DNA from: Acanthamoeba lenticulata
Taxonomy: Eukaryota > Discosea > Longamoebia > Acanthamoebidae
Reading direction: 5' to 3'
NCBI GenBank assembly: GCA_002179805.1
Contig: NAVB01000011.1
Coordinates: 1-64,000 of the forward strand
DNA: 64,000 bases
Part shown: one piece after another, positions 47,336-59,790 of the stretch
Layout: each line of letters begins with the position of its first letter
How positions within the stretch are numbered: the first letter of the stretch is position 1
Notes under the pieces: model-generated
Told to the model about the DNA's origin: nothing
The model's input: only the letters and a program-made list of their open reading frames with translations
The model's database searches: none
Translations under genes and position numbers: made by a program

Positions 47336-49964
47336 TTACACCGTCGCCACTGCCGATAGCATGGAAGGCGAGGCCGCCCCAGCCTGAGCGTCAGCCGCAA
47401 GATGATCCAAGAGCTTGCGCGCTCGAGCAGCGAATTGATCGGCCTCTTGCCTCGTATTGCCAATGCACACGATGCCCACCTGGAAGACACGCAGACACAA
47501 GTGAGCCCAAAGATCATCAACGCGACGGGCGGGGGCTTGGAGGAGACTGATGCTCTCGCGTACCTTGCCCATCTCACGGACTGGGCCCAGGAGGTGGAAC
47601 ATGACGCCCGTTTCACGCTTCGGGCAGTAGTGCACGTCCTTGTCCTCCGTCACCCTGCAGCAGATACCCCACAGTAAATTTGTTGTGCTTTCCAGCCAAG
47701 CGAGGGAGCGTTTATCGACGTACCCAGCGACGACGGAGCCCGGAGAGAGCGCAGTATAGTGCGGCGACACGACATTGTCGTTGGCCACATAGTACTTGAG
47801 CGCACCGGTGGGGGTCTTGATCATGCCCGAGTCGTTGTCGTACTGGCCTGTGTTTGGTTTGATGTAAGCATGAGCGATTCATTCCAGCGCAGGGCAAGCA
47901 GAAGAAGCTTAGTACCGCGCGTGAGCAACTTGGCCAGCATCATGGGGTGCGTGGTGCCGGACTGCCGCAGGTTGATCTCCACCGCGAACAACTCCCAGGT
48001 TTGGTTCGGATCACTGCGCGCGGACACGGTCGGTCATGTTTAGCGCAGCTGAGCAACAAGTGGAGGAGAGGACCGAGGCACACATACCAGGTGTCCGGGT
48101 TGGTAAGGCACGCAGCGTCGGGCATGGTGCGGGAGGCCAAGAAATCGACGCCAAAGTGGCCCAGCGCGCCCTTCTGGGCGAGCACCCGACCGACGCGGCG
48201 AGTGTACTCTTGAATCTTGGCCCGGTAGGCGTGGTTGCACGGGAATTTGCATCCTGCGCATTCAACAAACCCGTTCGGGTGAGCAACCAGTCCGCTTGGT
48301 GGCGATGGCGTGGGTCGGGACGTACCCTGGTAGACGTGTCCGTCGAGAATCTGCTCGTGCGTGGAGAGGACGGTCACCTTCCCGTCGGTGCTGATGATGG
48401 CCTGGCACGACGGCGCAAACTGGTGGTCGATGTAGAGCTCCACGTGCACGCCCTGCGTCGGGATCTCCTTCCTGTAGGTGGGCCACGACTCATCCCGGCC
48501 CTGGAACGCCATGTGCGGAAACTCGGCCGTGATGGCCTCCGTGATGCGCTCTGCGTGTTGGGAGAGGGAGTGAGACGCACGGTCGACACAAGGGAGGCGA
48601 CCCGGAAAGGCATGTACGTTGGTTGGCAAGAAGCCACGCCTCCAGGGCCTGGGGCTCCTGCTGCAACAGGCGGTCGCGCTCTTCGAGGAGGCCGCAGCGA
48701 CGGAGCGCCGTTCGCATATCGAACAGGGCATTGCCGCCGCCACTCGCCGAGTCGTCGAGCTTGACCACGAACCGGTCCAAGTGCTGCATCGTGGGCACTG
48801 TGGTGGAAGAGGCGCTGTCCTCGAGCGGCTGATGCACGCCCTTCTCCTCTTCCACGAGCGCTCCGCGTCGCCACAGGTCAAAGAGCGAAGAGGCCAGCTC
48901 CTCCTCCGTCCGGACAAGCTCCGTGCCGAACGGGTACGGGACCTGGAGACGACCAATCAGAAACTCAGATCAACGCTGTTGCACCGATGTAGGACCAGGG
49001 GGGAAGACATACACCGGCCTCCTGGAAAATCTTGATGCCTCCGGCTTTGGTACCGTGGACGTAGTGCTCCGCTTCATGCGAGAGTATCGGCACGCCCAGG
49101 CGCTCGGCCACCTCGTGCTCGGCCGGGGTGACCAGCCACGGGAGCAAGCAGGTCTTGCTCTTGTCCTGCACTTCGAGCTGCACTTTGTTCTGTGCATGGA
49201 AACACCAGAGTGAGTCCCCAGTTGGGGGAGAGGAGAATGCGAAAGGCCGTCGGTCGTACCAGGAAGGAGGGGGACTCGAGCACTTTGTAGGAGAGAGGTC
49301 GCACAGCGGGGTCGTTGAGCGAGAGACAGAGGAAGCGCCTTTCGACCTCTTCGAAAGGCATGCAGTCCGACAGCAGCACCGACCAATAGTAGCGGAGCAC
49401 CTCCCGGTCTAGTTGTGGTTTTTGTTTTTTTTTTTTGAGCAGCATTTTGTGAGGACGTGAGTGCCAAATTTCATCAACAGGGGGACGTATGTACCGACGG
49501 GAAGGGAGCTGATGAAGATGATGCGCTTGATCGACTTGTCGCGCAGCAGCGCCAAGTTGAACAACGTGCGATGCTCGTAGTAGCTGATGCCCTTGGTGCG
49601 AGCCAACGCCTGTGCCGTTTCAGTGATGGAGGGGAGAATCACCACCTCTTCGTAGGTTCGGTCTGCGGTCGAGGTAGCATTTGGGCGTGTCAAACGGAGC
49701 TCACCAATAACACTGGAAACAAAGGAAGGAACACGTACCAGGCCAGAAGCAGATGCCTGTGAGCCTGGAACAACACCCACACGGCGCGTGCCATGAAGAA
49801 TTTAGACGAGTGTGCGGGAGGACTAGGGGGGGGGGGAGTCACGAGGTGACGTACTGTTGGGCTTTGAAGGAGGGGGAGGATTGGGTGGTGCAGTTCATGT
49901 CGTTGTTCGGGCCCTTGATGGTGTGAGTCTCAAGAGGAGACAGTTGCTCAAGCATGGTCGCCAT
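47336..49964 (-). CDS. PGM1-type ATP-grasp (peptide ligase-like) protein
   Basis: Related to the pre-ATP-grasp/PGM1 family of amide-bond-forming enzymes. Start MATMLEQLSPLETHTIKGPN at the ATG at 49964, joined in phase to GICFWPDRTYEEVVILPSIT. The pre-ATP-grasp part continues LARTKGISYYEHRTLFNLAL, IKRIIFISSLPV and DPAVRPLSYKVLESPSFL. The ATP-grasp part has LGVPILSHEAEHYVHGTKAG, FVVKLDDSASGGGNALFDMR (Lys/Gly ATP loop), VHVELYIDHQFAPSCQAIIS and FAVEINLRQSGTTHPMMLAK, where Glu-x-Asn binds metal. The PGM1_C-like end has GMIKTPTGALKYYVANDNVV and VGIVCIGNTRQEADQFAARA. The frame is open upstream of the chosen ATG, so a longer N-terminus is possible. Substrate unknown. Confidence 0.75.
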
Positions 49965-50741
49965 TTGTGTAGGAAGGTCTGGTTGTAGTGCGGGACTTTT
50001 TCTCTCTGTAGAACAAGCCTGAGTTTTCACTTGCTGCCTGTTGCAGAGTGGCTCTGGGTGAGAACCACTACAAGACCAAGCAGGAAGAGAGAAGGGGGAG
50101 GGGGGAGGGAGAGCTTGTGCAGCCTCGCCCGGTGGGCCGGAGAGAACAGCTGGCTTGAGTCTTACCTCGGGTTTGTTGTGGTTAGAGTGCGGGGGTAGAC
50201 GCGATGAGTGACGCTGGAGAAAGGGTGAATGAGGAGGTGCTGCGTGAGCCAAGGAGGTAGTAATGGTTGGATGAACAAGTCCTAGAAAGCCGATGCTGAA
50301 GGTTTTGTTGTTGCTGGCCGGGCCACAGTTTTTTGTGCTCGGCCTGGTGAAGTACTCCAAAGGGAAGCGACCGAAAGCGACCGGCAATTTCGCCAGCTCC
50401 GTGATTGGTCCATCCCGTCGAAATCCGTCGGCCAATTCGACGCACTCCGTCTCTAAGAGCACCTGGCACAGGGCGAGCTCGCGATGAGTTTGACGATATA
50501 CGCACGCCCTCAATGAACTTCTTTGAAGAAACTGCGAGGCCAACAGGAGCAAAACAGCGGGCTTGGGATCCCTAATTCCATATGTTTTCCGCCACTGAAG
50601 AAAAACGATCCCGCCGTATCTGCCCCACAGGATCACACGGATCGCGTGCAACAACTCTCCTGAAGACCTTGACACCTTGCGGAGTCGTTCTGAAGGTGCT
50701 TGTCACGTGTTCATCTTGTTGTTGGAAGGATGTCTAAGCTT
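49965..50741. other. Intergenic with long uninterrupted minus frame
   Basis: The minus-strand frame of the PGM1-like gene stays open upstream to about 50675, but its composition (Pro/His/Ser-rich, no family signal) does not look coding. CCAAT elements occur on the minus strand near 50402-50407. I see no other gene here. Confidence 0.5.
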
Positions 50742-53700
50742 CTAGAGCGAAACGCCAAGCTCGCCCCTCGAGAGCTGGAAATCCACGTTGCCCTGGCCCA
50801 TCAGCTTCGGCACATAGGCCAACGAAGCGGTGGCGGCGATCAACTCCAGCAGCTGCTGCCCGTGCGCCTCGACGCTTTCGCCAGCCTTGAGCAGCAGATC
50901 AAAGTCGGAGAGGTGTTCCGCGTCTGTCTGCTCGACACAAGTCACCTGCAGCAGAGGAACCAGAGGGTTGGCCTGTTGCGGGCGACTCGACGCCGGCACA
51001 AAGGCCACCATCAGGGCCACCCCCGTCGCTCCGAGACCTGCCAAATAAACGAACAATATCAGACATGTCGAGAGTCCAGCGAGATGAGAGGCCGATTTAC
51101 CGGTCATCAGCTCTACCCAGTGGGAGGTCGGAGTCTGCATGACGTGGAAGTGTCCTGGCTTGCCCTGGAGGAAGGGTAAGCGGAAAAGCAGGGCCGTAAA
51201 CGTCTTGATGAAGAGTGGCTGTACCTGGAAGGACTGGTTAAACAGCAGAGAGGGCCCCACAATCTGTGTGTCCACAATCTCGTTGACAAAGGTGCTGTCC
51301 GAAAGCAAGCCTGGGCCGGAGGGCACGACCACGACTCCGCCCTGCCCTGCGATAGCCTTGGCCACTACCGCAAAGGCTTTCGCGACCGCCGAAGGGATCC
51401 CCTCACGCGGCGAGACGGCATGCAGGCCGATGCTCAAGTTGCTCAGGCCAGCCTCGTGCTTCTCCGGTAGAGGAACTTGGGCGTCCAACTGCAAGGCGTT
51501 GACAAAGTAGTCCTCCACGCGCTGTTTGGATCGATCGATGCCACCGTCAAGCTGGACGCTGGCCCAACCGAACCTTCCCTTGTCGACGTGCATCCGGTCC
51601 AGCTTCTCCATCATCGCGTGGTTGTGCGTCTTCTCGCATCCGTGCTCCAGCAGCAGCGCCGAGTGCACCGATGGATGGATGAGATAGCTCAGCAAGGTCT
51701 GCGAGTACACCTCCTCGTTGATCCCGCCGCTGCACCCACAGCCCTCTGTGCGCGTGTGCGAGCGATGGTGAGAAATGGAGTCATTTCAGCGGCCGATCAC
51801 AGACAGGCGGGGGTTCACCGGTGTGGGGCAGTGCGACAAAGCGGGTGACGCCGTTTGCGCCTCTTCCGGCCCACTTTTCGTTGAGCTGCTGGGCAATCAG
51901 GGCCGCCACCTGACCGCTGCAGAGGGAAGTGGGCAGAATCAAGCCCACCCGATCCGTGACATACGTCGGTGTGCCTGGGGAAGAGAACCAAGTTGGTGAG
52001 GCTCGGGTTTGTCATTAGTGTCGGCACAAAAACGAACGAGAGTCTTTGCGCCAAGCGTGGATGGAGACAGGCTGAAGCTGCCCTTGTGACTTGTCTTTTT
52101 TGATCTCAACTGCATGCGTGCCGACCGCAATGGCGGCTGCGAGGGCATTGTAGGACTCTTTCACCAGATTAAAGTCAACAGGGCCAGACTGAGAAATCGC
52201 AAGCCCATCAGTCGTCGACGCGCAGTAAATTGGTTCATAGACACTGCGTACCTGTTTCCAGTTGCGCCAGAGCTGGACTTGGGAATGTCCTGCACGTTCG
52301 CCAGCAGACTTACGGCCGGAGGCTACCTCCGTGACCAGATTCAAGGTCTCCATCCCAAGCTCTGCCATGGGCTTACCATCTAGAGAGGGGAAAGGGAGAT
52401 GATTGTGAACGACCCAGGGGTCATGGGGAGGCACGGTCGTCAACAAACCTAGATAGAGTCCAGCATTGACGTCCATGTCGTGCGACAAAAGCTGGTAGCG
52501 GCCGGTCGTGGTAACGATCTTGATGGTCGGCACAAAAGGGAAGTTGGTCACACTGCCGTTACCTGCTCGCCAGGTCAGCGTGTGCTCTTGTTCTTGGTCT
52601 TGGAAGCAAATTCATGATTTCAAGTTGAAAGGAGAGGCAAAGCTCACCCACCTGTGATGAAGAAGATCACGTTGGCGCCGCTCGCGACCTGGCCAGCGAT
52701 ACTTTCAATGTCGTTTCCTGGACTGCATGGCAGAGGAGGCGGTCAAAATTGAGTTCATCTTGGTCAGGTATTGCTATACCTGTCCATGAAGTAGAAGCCA
52801 GGTTCCTTCATCAGCTCTCCATACTCGATCACGTGATCGAGAGGCACCTCTGGGTCGCGCTTCACCGAGGCGCCCAGGGACTTTAGGGTGATGTTATAAA
52901 GGCCGCGCAGCTTGTTGCCGCCCGAGGGATTGCCTGGGCATTGTTCGTCAACATACATGCGCAATTGGGAGCGGCGAAGACCCGATGGTACCTTCAGCGG
53001 ACTCTCCGTGCCACGCAACGCGCTCCTTGAAGCGTGCCACAGTGGCCAGAAACCGTTCAGCAGTTTCGAGGTTACGGACCTGCACATAGCAACCTGTGAG
53101 TTCTTTGGCCTCTTAGAGCTCAACGAGTTCAGATAAGCGATTTAGCTGAGTGAGACCGATTGCAAGAAATACGTCTCGGCGCCTATCAGCTCATCCGTTT
53201 CGGCCATGCCCACCATGCCTCCATAACGGACAATCTGCTTGCCCACCCACGCCGCTAGCGGGTTGCCCGAAACGCCGGAGAATGCATCGCTCCCGCCGCA
53301 CTGGAGCACGACTGCACGGTCCCTCGTTCAGCACAAGATGAATGCGGCGTTGAGGCTGCCCGAACGTACCCTTCAGCTTGCTGAGTGGTTGTTTTGTTCT
53401 TTGACTCGCGTTGACCTCGCTCAGCCAGCCCAGGACTGTCTCAGTTCCTGTATTTGACCGCGCGCACTCGTCACGATCTATTGCGCCCGTAGAGCACGCG
53501 CTGTGATGCTGGAGGACGTACCAGTCGCCAGATCGGCCTCGAATGTTTTGCTGAGGGAGAAGAACTTGTGGGGAAGGCCAGACAGCACGTACTCGCTCGA
53601 ACGGCTCTCGAGGTAGGCTTGCAAGTGCTCATTGTAGACCCCAGCCTCCGGCCCCGAGTCCACAATCAAGGCAGCCCCGACGTTGGGGTTCACGAGGAAG

Positions 53701-54922
53701 CCGCTGGAACGCAGTGGGCATGTTAGGTCACGACGACTTTGCGTAAGTCGTTGAGACGCACCAGAGTGTGCGGACGATCAGGTCGCGGTTGTTGATGTTT
53801 TCTGATGCTGCGTCACCACCTGCGCAACAACAACCCCACAAATGATTACTCTTTCGTGATGACGTTCATCAATGGGGAACGAACCTTCAGTGTGGGTGAC
53901 CGGCACAATGTCGTCAATGTTGTGATACTTCAGGTGGAAGTCGTGCCCCAACGTTGCCCTCACGCGCTTGACAAGCTGCTGGCAATAGCCGTCTTACTCC
54001 CCCCCCCGCCCGCCCCAAGTTGCGTTTGGCATCAGACCGGTCATTGTTCCGCAGCAAGTGGCTGTGCGTCATACTTGTGCGCGAGTTGGTCGACATGACG
54101 ATGATGTAGTTGCGGGTGCCGACTCCACGGCTTGCCGGCCGCTCGTAGCCGCTGAAGAAGCGATCGTCTTGCAGGCGCGTAAGCTGCGCAGGCACACGTG
54201 AAATGACAGTAAGCGGCCACTATTCACAGCAACAATGATGCCTACTGAGGAGTCACGCCACATTTCGCACCGGAGTCGCAGGCACGAAGGCTTCACGGTT
54301 AAGCTCATATTGAGGTATCTCGTCGTAGAAGTTGGGCGCAGCAGGCAGCTCAAAGTCAAGATGGCGTCCTTGAAGTGCCTCTAGCACACCTTTGTTGATG
54401 ACATACGTCCCCTCAACTGGTATCGGGAAGGATGCATTAAGGTCGCGAGCAGCGTTTTCGCAAGCAACACATAAGGGTGCGCGACATTTTCGTGTGCGTA
54501 CCAATGTCGCGCAGAGCGTAACCGAAGGGGAGGCCCCATGAAAGCAGCGTGCTCCCTTGAAGAATGGGCGCAATTGCGAAGCGGTGGCCCTCAAGCACGG
54601 TGTAGTCTAGCACGAATGACTTGGCACCAACGGCCACGCAGGTGCCTCGCTCCAGTCTACGACACGCGATAGCGACGTTGTCGCCTTCCACAGGAAGACG
54701 TGCGACTGTGCACAGCCAAGCCAATGCGTTACCAACAACTGAGAAGAAGCTGAAAGAAGAAAACAAGCAGACAAACATGCCTGCAGAGAGGGGCACTGGC
54801 CGGTGCGAGTTAACGCTGGCCGCAGAGGAGACGTTTGCCGGCGGCAGCTCGTAACCAATGTCCAGATGCTTGCGTTGCCCCTTCGGTCCAGCCTCACTCG
54901 AAGGGCGTGCAGTGGGTTCCAT
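50742..54922 (-). CDS. UxaA/GarD-family sugar-acid dehydratase
   Basis: Altronate or galactarate dehydratase-like enzyme that removes water from a hexonate or hexarate. From the ATG at 54922 the SAF-type N-terminal region reads [19 protein letters not shown] and [12 protein letters not shown]. After a linker, the UxaA N-half has [20 protein letters not shown], the His/Asn region VPVTHTEGS, and [20 protein letters not shown]. The C-half has [97 protein letters not shown] and [20 protein letters not shown] with [14 protein letters not shown]. It continues into a hydrophobic C-terminal extension ([20 protein letters not shown]) beyond the usual end. About 12 exons. The family is largely bacterial, so ancient transfer followed by intron gain is likely. 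Confidence 0.85.
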
Positions 54923-55052
54923 CCGCAGCTTTATTGGCCCTTTGGTGCCAAAGAAGAGGGTCGTGCGAGTGACTCTTGCTGAAGGCACAGAACCAGACAC
55001 GTCACCATATCTTGCATTTTTTCATGCCGCCATATTTCTTGGCTCTGAAAAA

Positions 55053-56567
55053 ATGTCACAAACGGCTAACTCGGGCGCCAGCAAAGCGTCACGAGCGGCC
55101 AGCAAGGCGTGCGTCATCCCCCCCAAACCGAAAAAGACGACACCCGAAACCCTCGACGTCCTTGCTGGCGCCTCGTCATGCAAACCGAGCAACCTGCTGG
55201 TCTGGTTGCGGGCCTCACCAATCCCACGGAAACTACTACTTCTACAACCAATGCATCGGGTCTCAACAGTAACACTTCATCTCAGCCAACATCAAATGGG
55301 CATGCGCATTCAATAGTGGAGCAGCATCAGCCGCCCTCCTCGTCGTCGGCGCATCCTCATTATGCCAACGATCACGTGGTCGTGGACATGGTAGCCCTCC
55401 AAAACCACATGACCGAGCAACCAACGACCCTCTTCGAGTCAACTCAACCCAGCGATTCAACGGCAGCACAAGCGGACGATGGCCGCATGAATGTCGTTGT
55501 TTCACCAAGCGATTCGCAAACGGCTGCTGTTTCTCCCAACGTTGTGGGAGCTCAAAGCACCGCAAACCACAATGGCAGCCCTGCTAGCCATCTTCAGCAT
55601 CTTCAACACCATCACCAATCGCAACAACCCCGGAGCAACAATAACACACCGATTCATGCTGGTTCAGCCACGGAATCGTTGACCCCTCGCTCTCGGCCCG
55701 CGCCAGAAGGCGAAGAGGGCGAAGAAGGTGAAGAACGAGACAAGAAGCGGCAGCGACGGTAAGTTCTTATTACTTCCTCTTTCCTCATCTCTCCGCATTG
55801 GACCAACGGTCTAACAATCTTAGGACTCCCTTTTTGAATTCTCTTTCTCGACGGACATCAGACTGCTGCAGAATCGTCAGTCAGCTGCTCTTTCGCGCCA
55901 GCGCAAGAAGGAATATCTGGGCGGTCTGGAGCGGAGGAACAACGAACTGGACGCCGAGAACAAGGTTCTTAAGCAGACCGTCTACACCAATGACGCACGA
56001 ATACGCGAGCTGGAGGGCCGCCTGGCCTTCTTCATTAAGCAGAACGAGGACCTCAAGAACCTGCTGCGCTCTTCTGACAAGGTTCCCCTTTCCTTTCTGT
56101 TTCTGTGCTCAAACAAGAAGCACAAGACACCACGAGCGGCGCATTGACATGACGACATGCACACTCAGGTCGATGAAATGAACCGATTGCTGGCGCAGGC
56201 CTACTCCTCGCTCGCGCTCCAGACCGCTGGCATCAACGTGTCAGGTTTGCTGGGCCTCGGCTTCCTCTCGCACGAGCTCCACTCCGGGAGTCAAGGCGCC
56301 CTCACGTCTTCCCCCTCCTCGGCCCAGCCATCATCCACGGGGGCGCCATCGCCGCCCACGAGCGCCCACGCGGTGATGGTCGAGCACCTGCAATATCAGC
56401 CGCCAGCATCGACAGCCTCGGTGCAACAGCAACAGCAGCATCTGCCCCCGGCTCCGGTGTTGCTCAAGCCGGAGAACGATGGTGGCAGCACACAGGCCGA
56501 TGGCGTTGCGCCCGAGCTTCAGCTCCCACCAGCTGTGGTCGTCGCTGGCCAGGAAGGCCAACAGTGA
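55053..56567 (+). CDS. bZIP transcription factor
   Basis: Nuclear DNA-binding protein. The start MSQTANSGASKASRAASK at 55053 is in a different frame from the main exon (about 55200-55759), so a splice or frameshift lies near 55170-55262; I could not fix it. The main exon is Ser/Thr/His/Gln-rich and ends in an acidic/basic block RDKKRQR at a GTAAG donor (55760). Joined in phase to an exon starting about 55861, it gives the basic region LLQNRQSAALSRQRKKEYLG (the N-x7-R spacing of bZIPs) and the leucine zipper LERRNNELDAENKVLKQTVY then IRELEGRLAFFIKQNEDLKN. The last exon (from about 56170) starts VDEMNRLLAQAYSSLALQTA and runs through Pro/Gln-rich activation-type sequence to 56567. Confidence 0.75.
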
Positions 56568-56741
56568 AACAACACGTCTCCCAGCATGCTGAAGAAGCGC
56601 GATGTGGCGGAGTGCACGTGCTTGGACAGAGGCGTGAGGGGAGTGATTGTGCCATTTTTTACAAATGTAAAGCTTCTATGCAAACCACACGCATCACCGA
56701 AGGTGCACAGCAATCCCCACTTTCAAGGGTGGTGGAGAACC

Positions 56742-57217
56742 TCAACCGAAGATCAGCAGGTAGGCGACGTAGAGCGCGTTGATGCCGATCAGTGGGACTG
56801 AGCGCCAGCGAAAGAGACTTGAGTTCAGCACACAAACTTTGCCGGTGTGAGGGAGTGAAGGGTCTTCACGTACTTCGGAGAAGAAATCGAATCGAATAAA
56901 GTAAATGGGTGACCTTCTGCTTCACCGAGTCCTGATCCAGTGCCTCGGTCGGGTTGTAGCCCCACCCGACTGCAAAAAGAGAGTGAGCAGGAGCGGAAGG
57001 TCATCTTGAAAAAGGAGAAAACCGCACTCTTTGCCAGCAGCCTCTGCTCATTAAGAACCGCCAGTGCATTCACAAACAGAAGCACAGCTGCATGTGGGGG
57101 AAGGGTAGAAAGAAATTGCAACAATAATCAGTTCTTTACTCTCGATCATGTCTGTGTGCAACAAAAGCTGGTTGTGCTAAACGGACCTTCAAGCAAGCAT
57201 CCCAGGGTGAAGCCCAT
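56742..57217 (-). CDS. IER3IP1: Yos1/IER3IP1-like ER-Golgi protein, 80 residues
   Basis: Small two-span membrane protein needed for ER-to-Golgi transport. Four exons, each too short to stand out alone: 57187-57217 (MGFTLGCLLE), 57028-57087 (VLLFVNALAVLNEQRLLAK), 56874-56969 (GWGYNPTEALDQDSVKQKVT, HLLYSIRFLLR) and 56742-56797 (PLIGINALYVAYLLIFG, stop). All three joins keep phase 1 and the total is exactly 81 codons. Length, the start MxFTLxxLL, the NAxAVLNEQR loop, the internal GWG and the final two-span layout match the family closely. Donors are GTCCG, GTGCG and GTACG. Confidence 0.9.
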
Positions 57218-57433
57218 CTTCTGGCCAACACACACGTCGTCACCCTTTTCTTCCTTTACTGTTGGCTTTTTCTTGCTTGATTTTCTTCGCACGTCCCAGC
57301 ATCGTCGGGGTCGGATTTTTCCTCCAACTGGCTTCAACCAAACCTGACGGTGACCGCGCTTGGGGGCAGCCGCACGAGGCAGTCTTCACGAGCGCCTGTC
57401 GCGTACTCGACCCACCTACGCGTGTGAAAAACA

Positions 57434-59684
57434 ATGTCGAATGCCGAGGTAGCTGCGGTGGCGGCGACTGCCGTCAGTGGCATGCCAATGGTGGCGCAAG
57501 CAGAAGCGGAGGCAGTGGTCGTTGAGGCCGCCGACGAGGCTGCGGCGCTGCGCAAGGCTGATGAAGATGAAGAAAGCGTTCGCCGGACGATGCGGCGCTG
57601 GACGGCGAGTGGCTGTGGCGAAGTGCACTGGGAGCGCAGCTGCGGGGCCCATTTCTTCCGCAGCTTTGCTCGCAACTTTGCTGTCGGGGCAGGCGTCAAG
57701 ACGCTGCTCAACGTGGTGGGGTTCCTCCTCCGCAAGCGCCGAAAGGGCAAGGTGCCCAAGCGGCTCGTCACCAAGCTGCTCCGGTTGGTCGACCTGCGGT
57801 GGGGCTTCTTCCTCGGTTCGCTGGCCGCGGTGTGGAAGGCGGTCTCGTGCCTCTCGCGGAGGGCCATCATCGCCCACGCTGGCGCCGACCCGTGCGACTT
57901 GAACCAAGTGCGCGCCCTGCAGCCCCGCTTCGCCGTGGCCGACCTCGTGGCCGGGGCCACCACGGGCCTTTCCCTCATCTGCATCCGCCCCGACGACCGG
58001 CGCACGCTGGCCATTTACTCCCTCGTGCGCAGCATGGAGTTCTTCTTCTCCCTCCTCGCTCGGCGTCAGTGTATTCCCGCCTGGCTGCTTCGCTGCTCGA
58101 CTCACCTCGACGTACTCCTCATGTGCGCCACCGCCGGCCAAGGTTCGTATCGCCCCTTCCTCCCCTCTTCCTCATTCAGGCGCCTGAATGAGGAAGGCAA
58201 TATTAAGTAGTTAATAATTAATAATAAAAATGATAAACTGCAGTGCTCTACTGCTATGCCTTCGAGCAGGACACCCTTTCGCCCTCCTACCGCAACTTCC
58301 TCAATGGTACTTTATTTTCCCCTTATTTCTCTCTAGCAAGAAGAACCACTCCCACGTGTTGTTCTTACTGGGTCCGGATTTGGCGGATTGGCGATCGCAA
58401 GTCCACGGCGGGAAGGACGCGCGTGTGCGCGGCTTGATCAAGCACACCCACTTCGGCTTGCCCCTCAAGCTCGACGAGCTCAAGTCCTTTGCCAGAGAGC
58501 GTAAATTCTCGTGGGAGGCCGCGCGCCAGGTACCCCTCCTCCCCGGTTGCCGAGCGTATCTTCCCGCTAACCGTGGATCTCGCTGGCGTACAACAGGATC
58601 TGTTCAACTTCAACATCTGCTCGGTTCTCCACCCGCACGAGTCCTGCGTCGAGCACTTCTTCTCGTTCGCGTGGGCTGGCTTTAAGCGGGCGCTGCCGCT
58701 CTACGCGCCGCTCCACATCGTGACCACCCTGGTGGTCCTGCTGGCCAAGCTCACCTCCAAGGTCAAGGAGAGCGTCAAGCGGGCCGGCAGCTTTTCCAAT
58801 CTCAGCCGCAGCTTCAGCATCGACGACTTCATCGAAGCGCAGGACGTCCAGCCCTCGCCCCCAAGCGAGCACCACCAGGCGGGTTCCGATTCTGCCGTCG
58901 CCCCGCCCCCGCGGAGCCGGGAGCCGCTCCAGGTCGTGCTGGACAAGGTGCACACCTTCGTCCGGCGCATGCTCAGGGTCTTCACCAAGCGGCGCATTCT
59001 GCGCGTGGCGTCCTTCACACTGTCGCTCGTGCGGAGGGTCGTCTTCAACATCGTCCGTTCCTCCGTCTTCCTTGGCGTCTACTGCTCTTGTACACCACCG
59101 CTCGCTTTGTTTTTTTTTTTGTTTTGTTTTTTGTTTTAATTTTAGTTTTAGCAAATATCGAGAACTAACTCCAGTCCCTTGCTGGGATGCTCGGTACCCT
59201 CTACAGCCGCTTGGCTGGCCGCTTGCTTTGCGCACAACATGACCAACGTCAAGGGGCCCTTCTGGGTCCGGTTCCACTTGACCTTCGCCGGTCTGGCTTG
59301 CCTTCTGGAGGTCCGTGTGCCTCCTCTCGTGCGCAGTGTTGCTCTTCTTCTTCTTCTTCTTGTTGTTTCTCATGAGATCGAGTTGATTGCAGGCCAAGTC
59401 GAGGCGCATCGAGTTGGCCATGTACTGCGTGCCTCAAGCCCTCAACTCGGCGGTCAACGAGGCCATCAAGTACGTCGCTTGAGATGAATCGACGATACAT
59501 GGGTTTGGCTGTCTGACACCATTGGCCCAGGTACAAGAAGCTTCCGTCGTGGTTGATGAAGATCAAGCACCTCGACGTGCTGTTCTTCTGCCTGGCGTCG
59601 GCTATCACCGTCTTCTGCTACAAGAACGAACCCAAGAGCATCCGTCCCAGCTTCTATTTCCTCATGAAGTGGCTTTGGGCTTAA
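57434..59684 (+). CDS. TMEM135-like multi-span membrane protein
   Basis: TMEM135 proteins are multi-pass membrane proteins linked to peroxisomes, mitochondria and lipid handling. The ATG at 57434 opens an acidic/Ala-rich head. First half: HWERSCGAHFFRSFARNFAV, KTLLNVVGFLLR, GFFLGSLAAVWKAVSCLSRR, VADLVAGATTGLSLICIRPD, AIYSLVRSMEFFFSLLAR and DTLSPSYRNFLN. Second half (from about 58595): VLHPHESCVEHFFSFAWAGF, KRALPLYAPLHIVTTLVVLL, a Ser-rich cytosolic insert, VASFTLSLVRRVVFNIVRSS, FHLTFAGLACLLE, SRRIELAMYCVPQALNSAVN, LDVLFFCLASAITVFCYKNE and SIRPSFYFLMKWLWA, ending at 59684. The two halves resemble each other, each with a Cys near the start and an RPSxxFL-like end. About eight exons; the joins around 58300-58610 and 59085-59400 are approximate. 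Confidence 0.75.
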
Positions 59685-59790
59685 TGCCGCCCATCGACGC
59701 TGTGTTCGCAAGCGTTTATTTGATGATTGTTCAGTTTTATTTAATAGTTTGTTGTATTTTTTTTTTTTTTTACATCAATCAGAACACCAA

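Noticed and set aside
49839..50675. N-terminal extension of the PGM1-like protein through the open upstream frame
   Set aside because: The sequence is Pro/His/Ser-rich without family similarity. The ATG at 49964 with a phase-matched second exon is simpler, though the extension is not excluded.
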